A stretch of 64,000 nt of DNA from positions 672,895,823 to 672,959,822 of the forward strand of contig NC_081412.1 of NCBI RefSeq assembly GCF_030272615.1, written 5' to 3'. This document shows positions 1 through 9,155 of the stretch, one piece after another. The notes under the pieces are model-generated. The model saw only the letters and a program-made list of their open reading frames with translations, searched no databases and was not told where the DNA came from. The DNA is from Cryptomeria japonica. Taxonomy: Eukaryota; Streptophyta; Pinopsida; Cupressales; Cupressaceae. Positions within the stretch are counted from its first letter, which is position 1, and each line of letters begins with the position of its first letter. A program made the translations under genes and the position numbers.

Positions 1-432
1 AAAATCTCCCGTTCCTTCAGTGTCAGGGTTAATTTCTAGGGTATCCTTCTCCTCCTCCAAATTGCTGATGAGGGTTTTGCTTTTTCCAGCAGAGGCTTTC
101 AAAATGTTTAAGCTTTTCTCTATGATAATTTTAAGCCATTCCTCAATTTTGGTAACTTTATTGACAGTTTCCACCATTGTTTGATCCATAGCATTGGCAT
201 TTGCTTTCCTCTCAATCAGGTCTTTCTCAATTTGCTCAAGTCTGGGGTTGAAGGAGTCTCTCATATTTTTAGCTCTAGCAATAGTTTTGGTCAAATCCTC
301 CACATAATCTACTGTTGACTTCCCTTCGCCAATGCTGATAGTTTCCAGAATTTGAATTTTGTTGATAATTTCCAGAATCTGGATTCTGCTGATAGTTTCC
401 AGAAACTGGGTTCTGCTGATAGTTTCCAGAAT
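1..432 (-). CDS. Partial coiled-coil open frame of unknown function, runs off the left edge
   Basis: The minus strand is open for 144 codons from just after a TAG (433-435) to base 1, so the end is outside the window and no convincing start is seen. The product begins with four nonapeptide repeats (LETISRTQF, LETISRIQI, LEIINKIQI and a partial copy), followed by a charged helical stretch rich in Glu, Lys, Asn and Leu (for example DYVEDLTKTIARAK and EKDLIERKANANAMDQ). No catalytic motif is visible. The spacing of LE..I, a DAM/NAM-Q step and a following IE-W-L resembles the C-terminal coil of the Copia-E accessory frame (about 12200-12400, +). I infer, weakly, that it belongs to the same class of retrotransposon accessory protein. 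It lies just downstream of the LINE, in the same orientation. Confidence 0.4.
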   Translation of the reverse strand, partial: MLETISRTQFLETISRIQILEIINKIQILETISIGEGKSTVDYVEDLTKTIARAKNMRDSFNPRLEQIEKDLIERKANANAMDQTMVETVNKVTKIEEWLKIIIEKSLNILKASAGKSKTLISNLEEEKDTLEINPDTEGTGDF

Positions 433-436
433 CTAG
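335..436 (-). repeat. 27-bp tandem repeat, about 3.8 copies
   Basis: Four consecutive units start at 335, 362, 389 and 416. The plus-strand unit core is CTGATAGTTTCCAGAAT followed by a variable tail ending in TTCTG. The period is a multiple of three, so on the minus strand it gives a nonapeptide repeat beginning with Leu-Glu. Units 3 and 4 are closest to each other, as expected for replication slippage. Confidence 0.85.
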
Positions 437-586
437 AAACTAGTGCTGACAATATTAGAAAATATTGAAGCACTCCTATTAATTTGTTTCATTGTTATTT
501 TGTCTATTAATGATCTTTGGGGTGCTATTGTATCGATCCTTAAAAATGATTAATCTGGCATCTTCTTGGAGGCCCTGTTCTCCCTT

Positions 587-1144
587 TCAAGTAATCATTT
601 CATCTTGATTGATAGCCACATTGGCTACCCAATCAGTAGAACCATTAGCTTCATGGTAAATATGAGATATGAAACTTTTCTCAAAAGTGTTAATGAGGTC
701 TCTATCAGCTGTTATACAGTTATTGATAGACCATGAGGGCTTAGAGGTCCCCTTGAGGCATTTAATGATGTTGTTAGAGTCCCTTTCAATCCATAGGTAG
801 GGGAAATTCCATATTTTTGTGAGGAGAATGCCTTGGAGAGCTGCCATTACTTCTACCTTGTGGTTTGTTTGGCTTCCTATTGGAATAGCAATCATTTCCT
901 TACATATACCTTTATCATCTCTAACAATAGCTCCACATCCCGTAGGGCCCGGATTACCTTTTGCAGCACTGTCAAAATTGACTTTGAACCAACCATGAGA
1001 GGGAGTTTGCCATCTCGCTTCTAATCTTTTGTTTTGTTTGGGATCAAAACTGTCAGCATTCTTAAAACTCCAGGAACTTAAAATGTGAGATTCTAAAGGT
1101 CTGGCCAAAAAGTAGGGGGCCCCAATGATCCCAATGTTCTCCAC
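587..1144 (-). pseudogene. LINE ORF2 C-terminal RNase H domain
   Basis: The 185-codon open frame carries an RNase H fold of the plant RVT_3 type. Acidic positions expected for catalysis are visible: Asp in KVNFDSAAKGNPGP, Glu in NHKVEVMAALQG, Asp in IERDSNNIIKCL, and the terminal HEANGSTDWVAN. RNase H would remove the RNA strand during target-primed reverse transcription. The first listed Met (1144) is unlikely to be a real start, because in the intact element this is the end of the long ORF2. A second frame (1062-1262) overlaps it, showing a frameshift near 1100. The domain looks intact, but it is disconnected from its RT by breaks. Confidence 0.8.
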
Positions 1145-2190
1145 AATAGCCCATTTTATTTTCTAGAAAACAATATCCTGAGTAAGAGAACTGTCCCTGA
1201 AAATATGATTGTTTCTTTCTTTCCATAACCCCCATAGAATGTGAGGGAGAGATAGCTGCCATAGGGTTCTCAAAAAGGAGTTAGACCAATGATAATTCTA
1301 GGAGTAAAACAAATCACTGATAGTGTTAGGAAACACCCAATCAATGCAAAAACTCTTAATAAATCTTTCCTAGATAGAAGCAAAATAGGAATAGTGGATT
1401 GCCAGATGGTCTACAGACTCTTCCTCCTCAAGACACAGAGCACATCTATTAGGGAAAGCAAAACCTCTGCCCTTGAGATTATCTAAGGTCAAGATTTTAT
1501 TTTGAAGAATAGTCCAATAGAAAAAAATGATTTTAGGGATCAGTCCCTTTATCCAAGCTTTAGACCATAAAGGATTTTCAGAAGGGGCAGTGGAGAGAAC
1601 ACCATACATAGAAGAGACAGTAATATTGCCTTTAAGTTCATATTTCCAAATGAGGGAGTCTTCGTCTTCATTCAACCAGACCGATGAAAGATGGTTTTTA
1701 AGCTTAATAAGGTTTGGGTGGATACTTTCAATGTTCTGCCATTTATTACCTATCCAATACCCTTCAACTAAAGGACCAAAAGTTCTAATATAGGAGGAGG
1801 CATAAGGGGCCCATTCTGGGATATTAGTCAAAGATTTATCAAAAACCCAGGGATCTTCCTAGAATTTAATTTTCCTACCATTGCCAACTTTCCATATAAC
1901 CCCTTTAGCAATGTTGTCTCTACACTTAGAGGCATGATTCCAGATATGGGACCCATTCATACTAATATTAGAATTGATAAAAGAGGAAAGAGAAGAGGAC
2001 AGAAGAGAATACTTACTTCTCCAGATTTTACACCATTCACTATCTGAGTGGAACATTCTCCAAACCTGTTTAGACAAAAGAGCTTCATTTAGGGTCTGGA
2101 TTCTTCTCAGGCCCAGACCACCTTTACTTTTCGGTCTGCATACCTAATCCCAAGCCACAAGAGACATTCTTTTCTTTTCCTCAACCCCTG
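1062..2190 (-). pseudogene. LINE ORF2 connecting region with zf-RVT segment
   Basis: Broken minus-strand frames (2077-1859, 1831-1370, 1262-1062) join the RT and RNase H. Segment 1831-1370 ends with FPNRCALCLEEEESVDHLAIH, a Cys-x2-Cys...His-x4-His arrangement typical of the zf-RVT region of plant LINE ORF2. Motifs such as SKVWR-type and WKYELKGNITVSSMYG also fit this region. At least three frame changes are needed to read through, so it is non-functional. Confidence 0.7.
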
Positions 2191-2191
2191 A

Positions 2192-3346
2192 CTAGAGAAA
2201 ATTTCTTTGAATTTTCTCAATAGCATCAGCATACTTTACTGGAATTTTGAAAAGGCTGAGGGCATAGATAGGTATGCTTTGAAGAGAAGCCTTTAGAAGT
2301 TGAAGCTTTCCAGCCTGACTTAAAAGGGCTCCTTTCCATCCATCTAGCTTTTTATGAAATTTGTCCACCAAAGAGCTCCAAAAATAATCAGGAGGTGCAA
2401 TGCCCAATGGGAGGCCAAGATAAGTGGCAGGAAGATCAGCAATCTGACATTCCAGAATTCTGCTAATTCTATGTTGTCTTCTCTCTGGAGTATTAATGAA
2501 AAAAACTTTTCTTTTGACCCAATTAATGAGCTGACCAGATGCAGAGGAAAACTTACAAAGAGTGTCCTTCAGGGTTCTAGCTTCTGAGATACTTGATTCC
2601 CCCATGACAATGGTATCGTCCACAAATTGTTGGTGAGAACATGTATGATCAGCTCAAGAAGGTTGAAGTCCCTTAAAAGATCCTTGCATCACCATGCTTT
2701 CCATATACCTACCAAAACATTTAGCCATAATAATGAAGAGGATAGGGGAAATGGGATCCCCTTGCCTCAATCCTCTTGATGCTTGGAAGAAGGGGGATGG
2801 TGATCCATTGACAAGAATAGCAAAAGAGGCTGAGGTAATAAGATGACTAAAGAGGTCAACACATTTGGAGGAGAAGCCATAAGCCACAAGAACCTTCACA
2901 AGAAAAGACCAATCAACCCCGTCATAGGCCTTAGAGAGATCAAGCTTAAGGATGAGACCCTACTTCTTGCCCCTTATGAGAGAATGAATATTCCCATGGA
3001 TAGTAATAATGGAGTCAAGAATTTGTCTTCCTGGGACAAAACCATTTTGCTGATGATTAATCAAAGAGGGAAGGATAGTCAGGATTCTGGTAGTAAGAAC
3101 CTTGGAGATAATCTTATAAAAAGAGTTACATAAGCTTATTGGTCTGAACTTGTCCATGGAGTTAGCACATTGGATTTTGGGAATAAGTGCAATGTAAGTG
3201 CCATTAATTTCTTTCAAAAGTCTTCTAGCCCCAAAAAATTCCTTGACCCCATTGGAAACATCTTGACCTACAATGTCCCAGAAATCTTGGAAGAAGAACA
3301 TGGGGAAGCCATCTAGATCGGGAGCTTTATTACCATCAAAAGAACC
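2192..3346 (-). pseudogene. LINE reverse transcriptase (partial, interrupted)
   Basis: RT motifs occur in order: NKAPDLDGFP, DKFRPISLCN, QNGFVPGRQILDSI, motif A in DLSKAYDGVDW, GLRQGDPISPILF, the catalytic FVDD box just before 2620 (FVDDTIVMGES), and LGLPLG. The catalytic aspartates of motifs A and C are present. Breaks include an in-frame TAG just before the motif A segment (near 2955) and frame changes near 2640 and 2190. The N-terminal palm and the endonuclease are missing. Upstream codons belong to a copia RT. Confidence 0.85.
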
Positions 3347-3800
3347 ATATAATGCTTTGTTCAACTTACATACCTGATCTTTATTCTTGTCTTCAATAAA
3401 TCCTTAAGGTTGTTCAATATAAACTTCCTCTTCTAATATATCATTTAAAAATGCAGATTTAACATCCATTTGATATACCTTGAAATTTTTGTAAGCAACA
3501 TATGCCAACAATGTTCTCTCTCCTTCAAGTCTTCCCACAGGTGCAAAAGTCTCACCATAATCAATTCCTTCTTCTTGATCATAACCTTTGCAAACTAGTC
3601 TTGCTTTATTCTGAATGACCTCTCCTTTTTCATTTAGCTTGTTTCTGAAAATCCACTTTGTACCGATTACATTTTTCTCTTTTGGTCTTGGGACCAGTGT
3701 TCATGTTTCATTCTTCTTGATTTGTTCAATTTCTTCTGTCATAGCATTTATCCAATCTTCATTACTAAATGTCTCTTTTACTATTCTTGGTTCAAATTTA
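3347..3800 (-). pseudogene. Copia-A reverse transcriptase, N-terminal part only
   Basis: The translation carries the copia RT beginnings seen in Copia-B: a DQ/EQI-K-N-T-W segment, NVIGTKW-type, [10 protein letters not shown]-type, [11 protein letters not shown]-type, and [11 protein letters not shown]-type before IEQP, a stop, then GFIEDKNKDQVCKLNKALYG. It breaks off there. The catalytic FVDD box is absent because the sequence switches to LINE RT. An in-frame TAA at about 3402 and other stops show it is dead. Confidence 0.75.
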
Positions 3801-4183
3801 GATATCAGACATGTGTTTTGTCTTAGTTTGTTTCTTGTCATTACTGGATCATCCTTATCTCCTATAATTTGACTTGAAGCATGATTTCTTTTGACATATT
3901 TGCCTAATATAGGCTTGGTAGGCTCTGTATGATCTTCTTCATCACTTGGTAGCTGAGTATTCTCTTCATTTTCTTCATCAACTTTCTCAGTAGAATTTCT
4001 CGGTTGAACATAAACAAACTCTTCATAATCTTCTGGTTATTTGGAATCTCCTTCATCATTTCTTTCTACAAATTCATCAATTTTCACATTTGCACTTTCC
4101 ACTATTTTGTTAGATGATTTGATCAAACATTTAAATGCTTTACTTCTAGAAGAATAACTAAGAAATGTTCCTTCTTCAATTTT

Positions 4184-4990
4184 CTAATCAAACTTTCCAT
4201 TTCTGTCATCTTTGTGAACATAACATCTACTCCCAAATATTTGAAAATAGCTTACATTGGGCTTCTTATCATACAATATTTCATATGGTGTCTTCAAAGT
4301 TCTTTTCTTCAGTTGTACTCGGTTCAGGGTGTAAACTATGTGCTGATTGCTTCTCTCAAAAATGTTTGAGGTACCCTCTATTCTATCATCAGGGTTTTGG
4401 CGCAATCTACAATTGATATGTTTCTTCTTTCAGCTATTCCATTTTGCTGAGGTGTTCTCGATGCAGACACTTGTCTCTTTATATCATGAACATTGCAAAA
4501 TAGGTTAAATTCATCAGAGATGAATTCTCCTCTTGTATTAGATCTTAGACATTTCAACTGTCTTCCTGTTTCTTTTTCAACTCTAGCCTTATGCCATTTG
4601 AACATTTGAAAGTCTTTTGATTTCTCTTTTAAAAACATAACTGACATCATTCTTGAGTAATCATCCACAAATAATATGAACTATCTATCTCCATAATAAC
4701 TTTGAACTTTCATAGGACCACAAAGATCAGTGTGTACAAGATCTAAAATTTCTTTAGAAGTGTAGGACTTACTTGTAAAGCTTGACCTTGTCATCTTACC
4801 CATCTGGAATCCTCGACATATTGCATTCTCAGGTTTTTCCAAGCTCAGTAGACCTCTTAATTGGTGCTTCTTGCTTATTTTGATCAGGTTATCAAAATTT
4901 ACATTACAAAACCTTTTATTCCATAACTAGGTATCTTCTATTTAGCATACAGACAATTGTTCCTAGTTGAGTCAAGATGAAATGTATTAA
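4184..4990 (-). pseudogene. Copia-A integrase (pre-integrase zinc region plus catalytic core)
   Basis: Minus-strand residues follow the copia integrase pattern. A degraded zinc-binding stretch (NVNFDNLIKISKKH then CRGFQMGKM, one Cys replaced) comes first. Then come the three catalytic acids of the DDE core: Asp in LVHTDLCGP, Asp in VDDYSRMMSV, and Glu in QQNGIAERRN. The C-terminal part includes TLNRVQLKKRTLKTPYE. Integrase would join element cDNA to the chromosome in the nucleus. Frame changes near 4380 and 4670 and several stops break the gene, although the catalytic residues survive. Confidence 0.8.
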
Positions 4991-5039
4991 CTTTTTTTTG
5001 TGTCTTGGTAGCAGCCATCTTTTCATGTTTGTCATGAAC

Positions 5040-5378
5040 TTTGACACATCCCTTATGAAATTCTATTCGGTATCCTATATTGTTTAGCTCTACTACACCT
5101 AACAAATTGTATTTCAGACCTTCAACTCAGTATACATCATCACATTTAGCATTATCAAGAAGTGTTATGGATCCTTTACCTTTTACTGGACATGGAGCAT
5201 CATTACCAAATCTTACATAACCTGTATCATAATCTTCTAATCTCACAGAATTGTGTTTATCACCTGTCATGTGATGTGAGCATCCACTATCTATGATCCA
5301 AGAATCATTTTTATTTATATGAGATATTAGGGCTTTTTCCACATACCTTTCTTCATTTGATCCATCTTTGATAGCCAC
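5040..5378 (-). pseudogene. Copia-A protease region
   Basis: An 83-codon frame contains SWIIDSGCSHHMTGDKH, the Asp-Ser-Gly active site of the copia aspartic protease within the usual gag/pre-integrase context, then VRFGNDAPCPVKGKGSI. The dimeric enzyme would cut the Gag-Pol precursor. Unlike its relative Copia-B, this copy has a single protease unit. The frame ends at an in-frame stop (5127), and the following sequence continues the family pattern in broken form. Confidence 0.75.
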
Positions 5379-5522
5379 ACAAACAACTTCCTCTATCTCA
5401 GTCTCATCAGATTTATGATCATTAGATTCCTCATCAGCTATTAGGCATGTCTTTTTATCTATCCTTCTAAATTCTCAGTGTCCTCTATATTGGTTGTCTT
5501 TCTGTCTTTCATCTCGGTAGTC

Positions 5523-6440
5523 TCACTTTTCACTAGATTCCTTGTCAGGATAGTTAGAGGCCATATGTCCTATTCTATCATAGTTAAAATATTTTAAAGG
5601 TAACTTTCCTTTGTACTTACCTTTGCCTCTCAGTAACTTTTTGGCTAATAATGCTTCAAACTCTTCTTGCTTTTTGATTTCCTCATATAGTTTGTGTACC
5701 TCTTCCATGTTTTTGCAAAATATTTCACTTGCTCCACTATGATTTCCTTCAGTATACTTATACATTCTATCATTGTAATCATCAGATTCACCAATATGTA
5801 AAGAACTGAATGCAAATTCAACTTTATTAACTGAAGACCCATTGTTATCAAAATCACTTAACTCAAATGCATGTAGCTTATCGAGAGTAGCATCCAAAGA
5901 AAGTGACATATTTGGTACAAACCCTAGTTCATTGATTGCAGAGACTCGAATGGCATAAGCAGGTAGAAGTGTTCTAAGCAACTTACTTGTTACATCCTTT
6001 TCTTCTATAGTTCCTCCTGGTCCTTTGATTTGATTGACTGTCTCCTTTAACCTTGTACTATATTGGGTTCTATTCTCACCTTCATTAATTCTCATGGATT
6101 CAAGTTGACCTCTTAAACTATCTACTTTTTCTCTCTAAACATATTCATCACCAACATACATAGATATGAGATTGGTCCACATCACTTTGGCATCATTGCA
6201 TCCTTCTAGGTCATTAAACTTTGAGTCGGTTAATGTTGATGTTATTTAAATCATTGCTTGAATATGTTCTTTCTTTGCCTTTATCTTTTCCATTGTAATT
6301 GGGTAGGTGCTAGGTGCAATGTAATCATTCTCTAGATAATATGTTGCATATTCTCCAATTCTTGACAAGTGCAGCTTCATCCTTTTCTACCATGTGGAGA
6401 AACTTGACTTGTTCAGCTTTGGTGCATCCCTTTTATACAT
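5523..6440 (-). pseudogene. Copia-A gag
   Basis: The probable start ATG is at 6440 (MYKRDAPKLNK), matching the Copia-B start at 36690. The first third carries stops; a clean 190-codon stretch (6095-5523) holds the capsid-like part (ENRTQYSTRLKETVNQIK, SKLLRTLLPAYAIRVSAIN). Near the end lies a ruined zinc knuckle: the expected C-x2-C-x4-H-x4-C reads YFNYDRIGHMASNYP, so all three Cys are Tyr. Gag would form the virus-like particle and bind element RNA; this copy should not bind zinc. Confidence 0.8.
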
Positions 6441-6490
6441 CTTTGGATCTTTGCCTCAAGTACCTTTAAAGTTTTCTTCCAAAGTCCAAA

Positions 6491-6503
6491 GCTCTGATAC
6501 CAA
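6491..6503 (-). promoter_or_regulatory. Primer binding site of Copia-A
   Basis: Directly inside the 5' LTR the minus strand reads ATTGGTATCAGAGC, the classic plant copia primer site complementary to the 3' end of initiator Met-tRNA. Its position fixes the strand of Copia-A and the inner edge of the LTR. Confidence 0.85.
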
Positions 6504-6504
6504 T

Positions 6505-7970
6505 TGTTGATTAGGATGAGAGGGGGGGGTGAATCATAAAAACTCACTAAGTAATATATTTATGAGATTCAACCTCAATAGCCTTTACTGCTATACAACT
6601 ATGGCTATAAATCATTCAAACAGATAAACATGAAACATCAAAACACATTTAACACCAGATTTAATGTGGAAACCCAAATAGGGAAAAACCACTGTGGGAT
6701 TTCGAACCCACTAAGAAATATACCCTTTTAGAGTATGCTCAGTTAAAAGGTAATCCAATTATAGATTACAAACACATTGCTAGATGTGACCCGATTAAGG
6801 GATTTCCCTCAAACTTGTTAGAGTCTTGCACTTCTTTAGAAGTGACCTTGTCAAAGGATTTCAAACACTCATTTAGAATGTTACCTTGCTAGAGGGTTTA
6901 CAAATAAGACTGTTAAGTCCACTCTGTTAAGAGATTTCCTGTCACTTAAAAGATAGACAATAGTAATAAAAATATATCTGCAACTTCACATTTGAAATGC
7001 TAAAGTAGATTCTATTTGCTCAAAATAATCTTGCCATACGACTTATCTTGTCCCTTGTTGGGCTTGCTAGGCTTCTCAATCTGTTCTTCAATTAGATCTT
7101 CAAGCTTCTGTGCTCGGTAAACATTACTATAGCATCATTGTGTATACATTTGCCTGCATCCATTGTTCATCAACAATTCCTTATTTATAAATAGTTCCCA
7201 ACCACTTAATCTGCTTGAACACATTTCCCATGATCAATCTTAGCCATCAGATCTTCAAACTTGACTAGGTTCATTGTATCCTTCAATCTGAAAATGTTTT
7301 ACCTTGCCTTGGAACTTGCATTCCTTCCTTGGAACTTGTACAAGGTTATTGCAGTTCAATCTGTGTTGTAGATCTTCCTCTTGATTTTCCATGTCGATGA
7401 TCCTCAACAAACTTCATGCGCGACATGCCAATCATTTATTCTTCTCCAGCTCATCAGCATCCTTCATTAAATAATGCTTTTATCCATCCAATGCAATCTA
7501 TTATAACTCGATTGTTACTCAGTAAATACTGAACCTTACTTGGTTTACATTCTGCTTTCTTTAACTAATAGCAATAACCTTAGGGTTTACCGACTAGGTT
7601 CTTAGCTTGGTTACAATGTATAATATTTAATCTTATAATCAACAACATATGTAGGATATCAAAACAATCAAAACAACATGATTTCATCATTGTCTAACTT
7701 GGTAATAGTTTCCCATTGAATAACTTATTATTCCTCTTTTTTATCACATTCTTTCTGTGTCACTTACCGACCTCTTAATACTCATCAAAATATTCTTCTC
7801 AAGATATGGCAACATCATACTAAATTAGAAAATCAATTGCTTGACATCAATGACAAAATAATATTATTAAGATAGAAATCATCCTTCTTCAGTTATATCA
7901 ATGATCTCCAACAACCTTCTTAATATCCTCTTGGAATGCTAACAATCTCCTTTCCATTATAATGCCAACA
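6505..7970 (-). repeat. Copia-A 5' LTR (about 1466 bp)
   Basis: The LTR ends in TG...CA and is homologous along its length to the Copia-B LTRs: shared phrases include the TTGTCATTGATGTCAA block near the U3 start, the run of short AACAAGGT-type repeats, and the C-rich GATTCACCCCCCCCTCTC block next to the primer site. On the minus strand it begins TGTTGGCATTATAATGG, a double start discussed in the findings. The partner 3' LTR is not in the window. Confidence 0.82.
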
Positions 7971-7975
7971 TAAAG

Positions 7976-8662
7976 AATACCACTAGACTTGGTTTTTCTG
8001 GTTATGAGGAAGGTGAGACCTCTAGAACGAAAGATGGAGCATCAAAGAAGCAACCGATACCAAAGGATAAAGGTAAGCAAAAGTTTAAACCTATTTGCTT
8101 TAATTGTCTCAAGGAAGGACATACTGCTAATGTGTGTAGAAATAAGGCCTACAATAATTTTCCTTATTTTGCAAACAATAAGCCTAAATCCAATAGATTC
8201 AATGGTAGTTGTTATGCATGCAACAAGTTTGGGCATAAAGAATTTGAATGTAGGTCTATTATGCACAACACTGGGAGATATCCTTAAAGGACTCAAGGAG
8301 TTTTTCCTAAGTCCTCTGTGAAATGGAATCCTATTCAGTATAATTCCTATAACCATCAGTTAGGTGGTGGTGGCTATCAAGCGGCAACCAGTTGGAGAGC
8401 AACCTATTTGATTTTCCATGGTAGCGGTCACACTGCTGCAACATGGAGGAGGAAGAATGGTAGAATGAACAATGAACCATGGAGAACACTTGGAATGGTA
8501 TGCTATCATTGCAACAAACTAGGACACCCTACCAGAACCCGCAGAATGAGAAAGAACCTATCATATGACATTCTGGTCACTCCAGAAGGGAAGATTGATG
8601 TTGAAACCATTCAAGCAGGAATGAAAAAAACATGGAAAAAGAAACCTGAAGAGGTGTCATAA
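7976..8662 (+). pseudogene. Copia-E gag, C-terminal half with three zinc knuckles
   Basis: The frame reads TRLGFSGYEEGETSRTKDG and then the knuckles CFNCLKEGHTANVC, CYACNKFGHKEFEC and, after a TAA at about 8286, CYHCNKLGHPTRTR. The first two match C-x2-C-x4-H-x4-C exactly. In the third the last Cys is Arg. Multiple knuckles are common in plant copia gag and serve RNA binding and packaging. The frame closes at 8662 (KKPEEVS). The N-terminal capsid part would lie left of Copia-A. One stop separates the second and third knuckles. Confidence 0.8.
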
Positions 8663-9155
8663 GATGAACTAGTTTCTGCACCTAGTGTGGAAGTCATTGA
8701 ACTGGTAAACTGAGCTTTAGAAAAGCTTAGGGGAACAAATCAATGAAATAATTTGAACCCCCAGTTTACACTAATAAAAGACCTTAACTGGTATATGTGT
8801 TACCTATCAATTGGTAGAAGACCAGAAATGGTAAAAGGCAAATTAGGGTTTGTGCCTTAGCGGTGGAGAATTTATTATGGTAGGTGAAGAATTCATTTAA
8901 AAGGGATTTTCAAGTCATTTTCACTTATTAGTTTTCTATGAAGAATTTTTTTCAAGAGCAGAGTGACAAAGGCGATTCGATTAAGAGAGATTTCAAATCT
9001 TTGTAGCAGAATCTGGAGATAGTGTCAATAAATCAAGTGAAGAACAAAAAACAATAATCCAGCAACTGAAGTGGTGTGAAGTGAAGCTAAATTTGCAAAC
9101 CCTAAATTTTGAAATTCTGAAGGTATTTATCAAAATTATTGTTTATTAGTTAATC
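8663..9155 (+). other. Untranslated stretch between gag and accessory ORF
   Basis: No reading frame of note. The sequence is AT-rich and ends with AAACCCTAAATTTTG and a TTATTAGTTAATC context immediately before an ATG at 9156, which looks like a leader for a separately translated ORF. I see no clear splice pair or promoter that I would defend. Confidence 0.4.

Larger units (their letters stand above)
587..3346 (-). mobile_element. 5'-truncated L1-like LINE (non-LTR retrotransposon)
   Basis: Minus-strand fragments in order encode a reverse transcriptase, a connecting region with a zinc-binding zf-RVT segment, and a C-terminal RNase H, which is the ORF2 order of plant L1-like elements carrying an RNase H. 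The endonuclease and ORF1 are absent: the frame begins inside RT at NKAPDLDGFP and is fused there to a copia RT. Several frameshifts and stops make it a dead copy. The 3' end is not sharply defined. No clear poly(A) tail (poly-T on this strand) is visible between 440 and 586, so that stretch may be 3' UTR or flanking DNA. Confidence 0.85.
3341..7970 (-). mobile_element. Copia-A: 5' part of a Ty1/copia element (LTR, gag, protease, integrase, start of RT)
   Basis: Read on the minus strand: LTR 7970-6505, Met-tRNA-type primer site, gag (6440-5523), protease (around 5378-5127), integrase (around 4960-4184) and the first part of RT (about 3800-3347). The RT stops at KALYG, where the LINE begins. 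The protein is closely similar to full-length Copia-B (35121-42832), so both belong to one family. The 3' half and 3' LTR are not in the window. The 5' LTR abuts Copia-E gag at 7976, so Copia-A appears to have inserted there. Confidence 0.88.

Noticed and set aside
587-1144. Host RNase H-like gene
   Set aside because: The domain is of the plant RVT_3 type, which also occurs in host genes, but here it lies directly downstream and in the same orientation as LINE RT and zf-RVT fragments, as in LINE ORF2.
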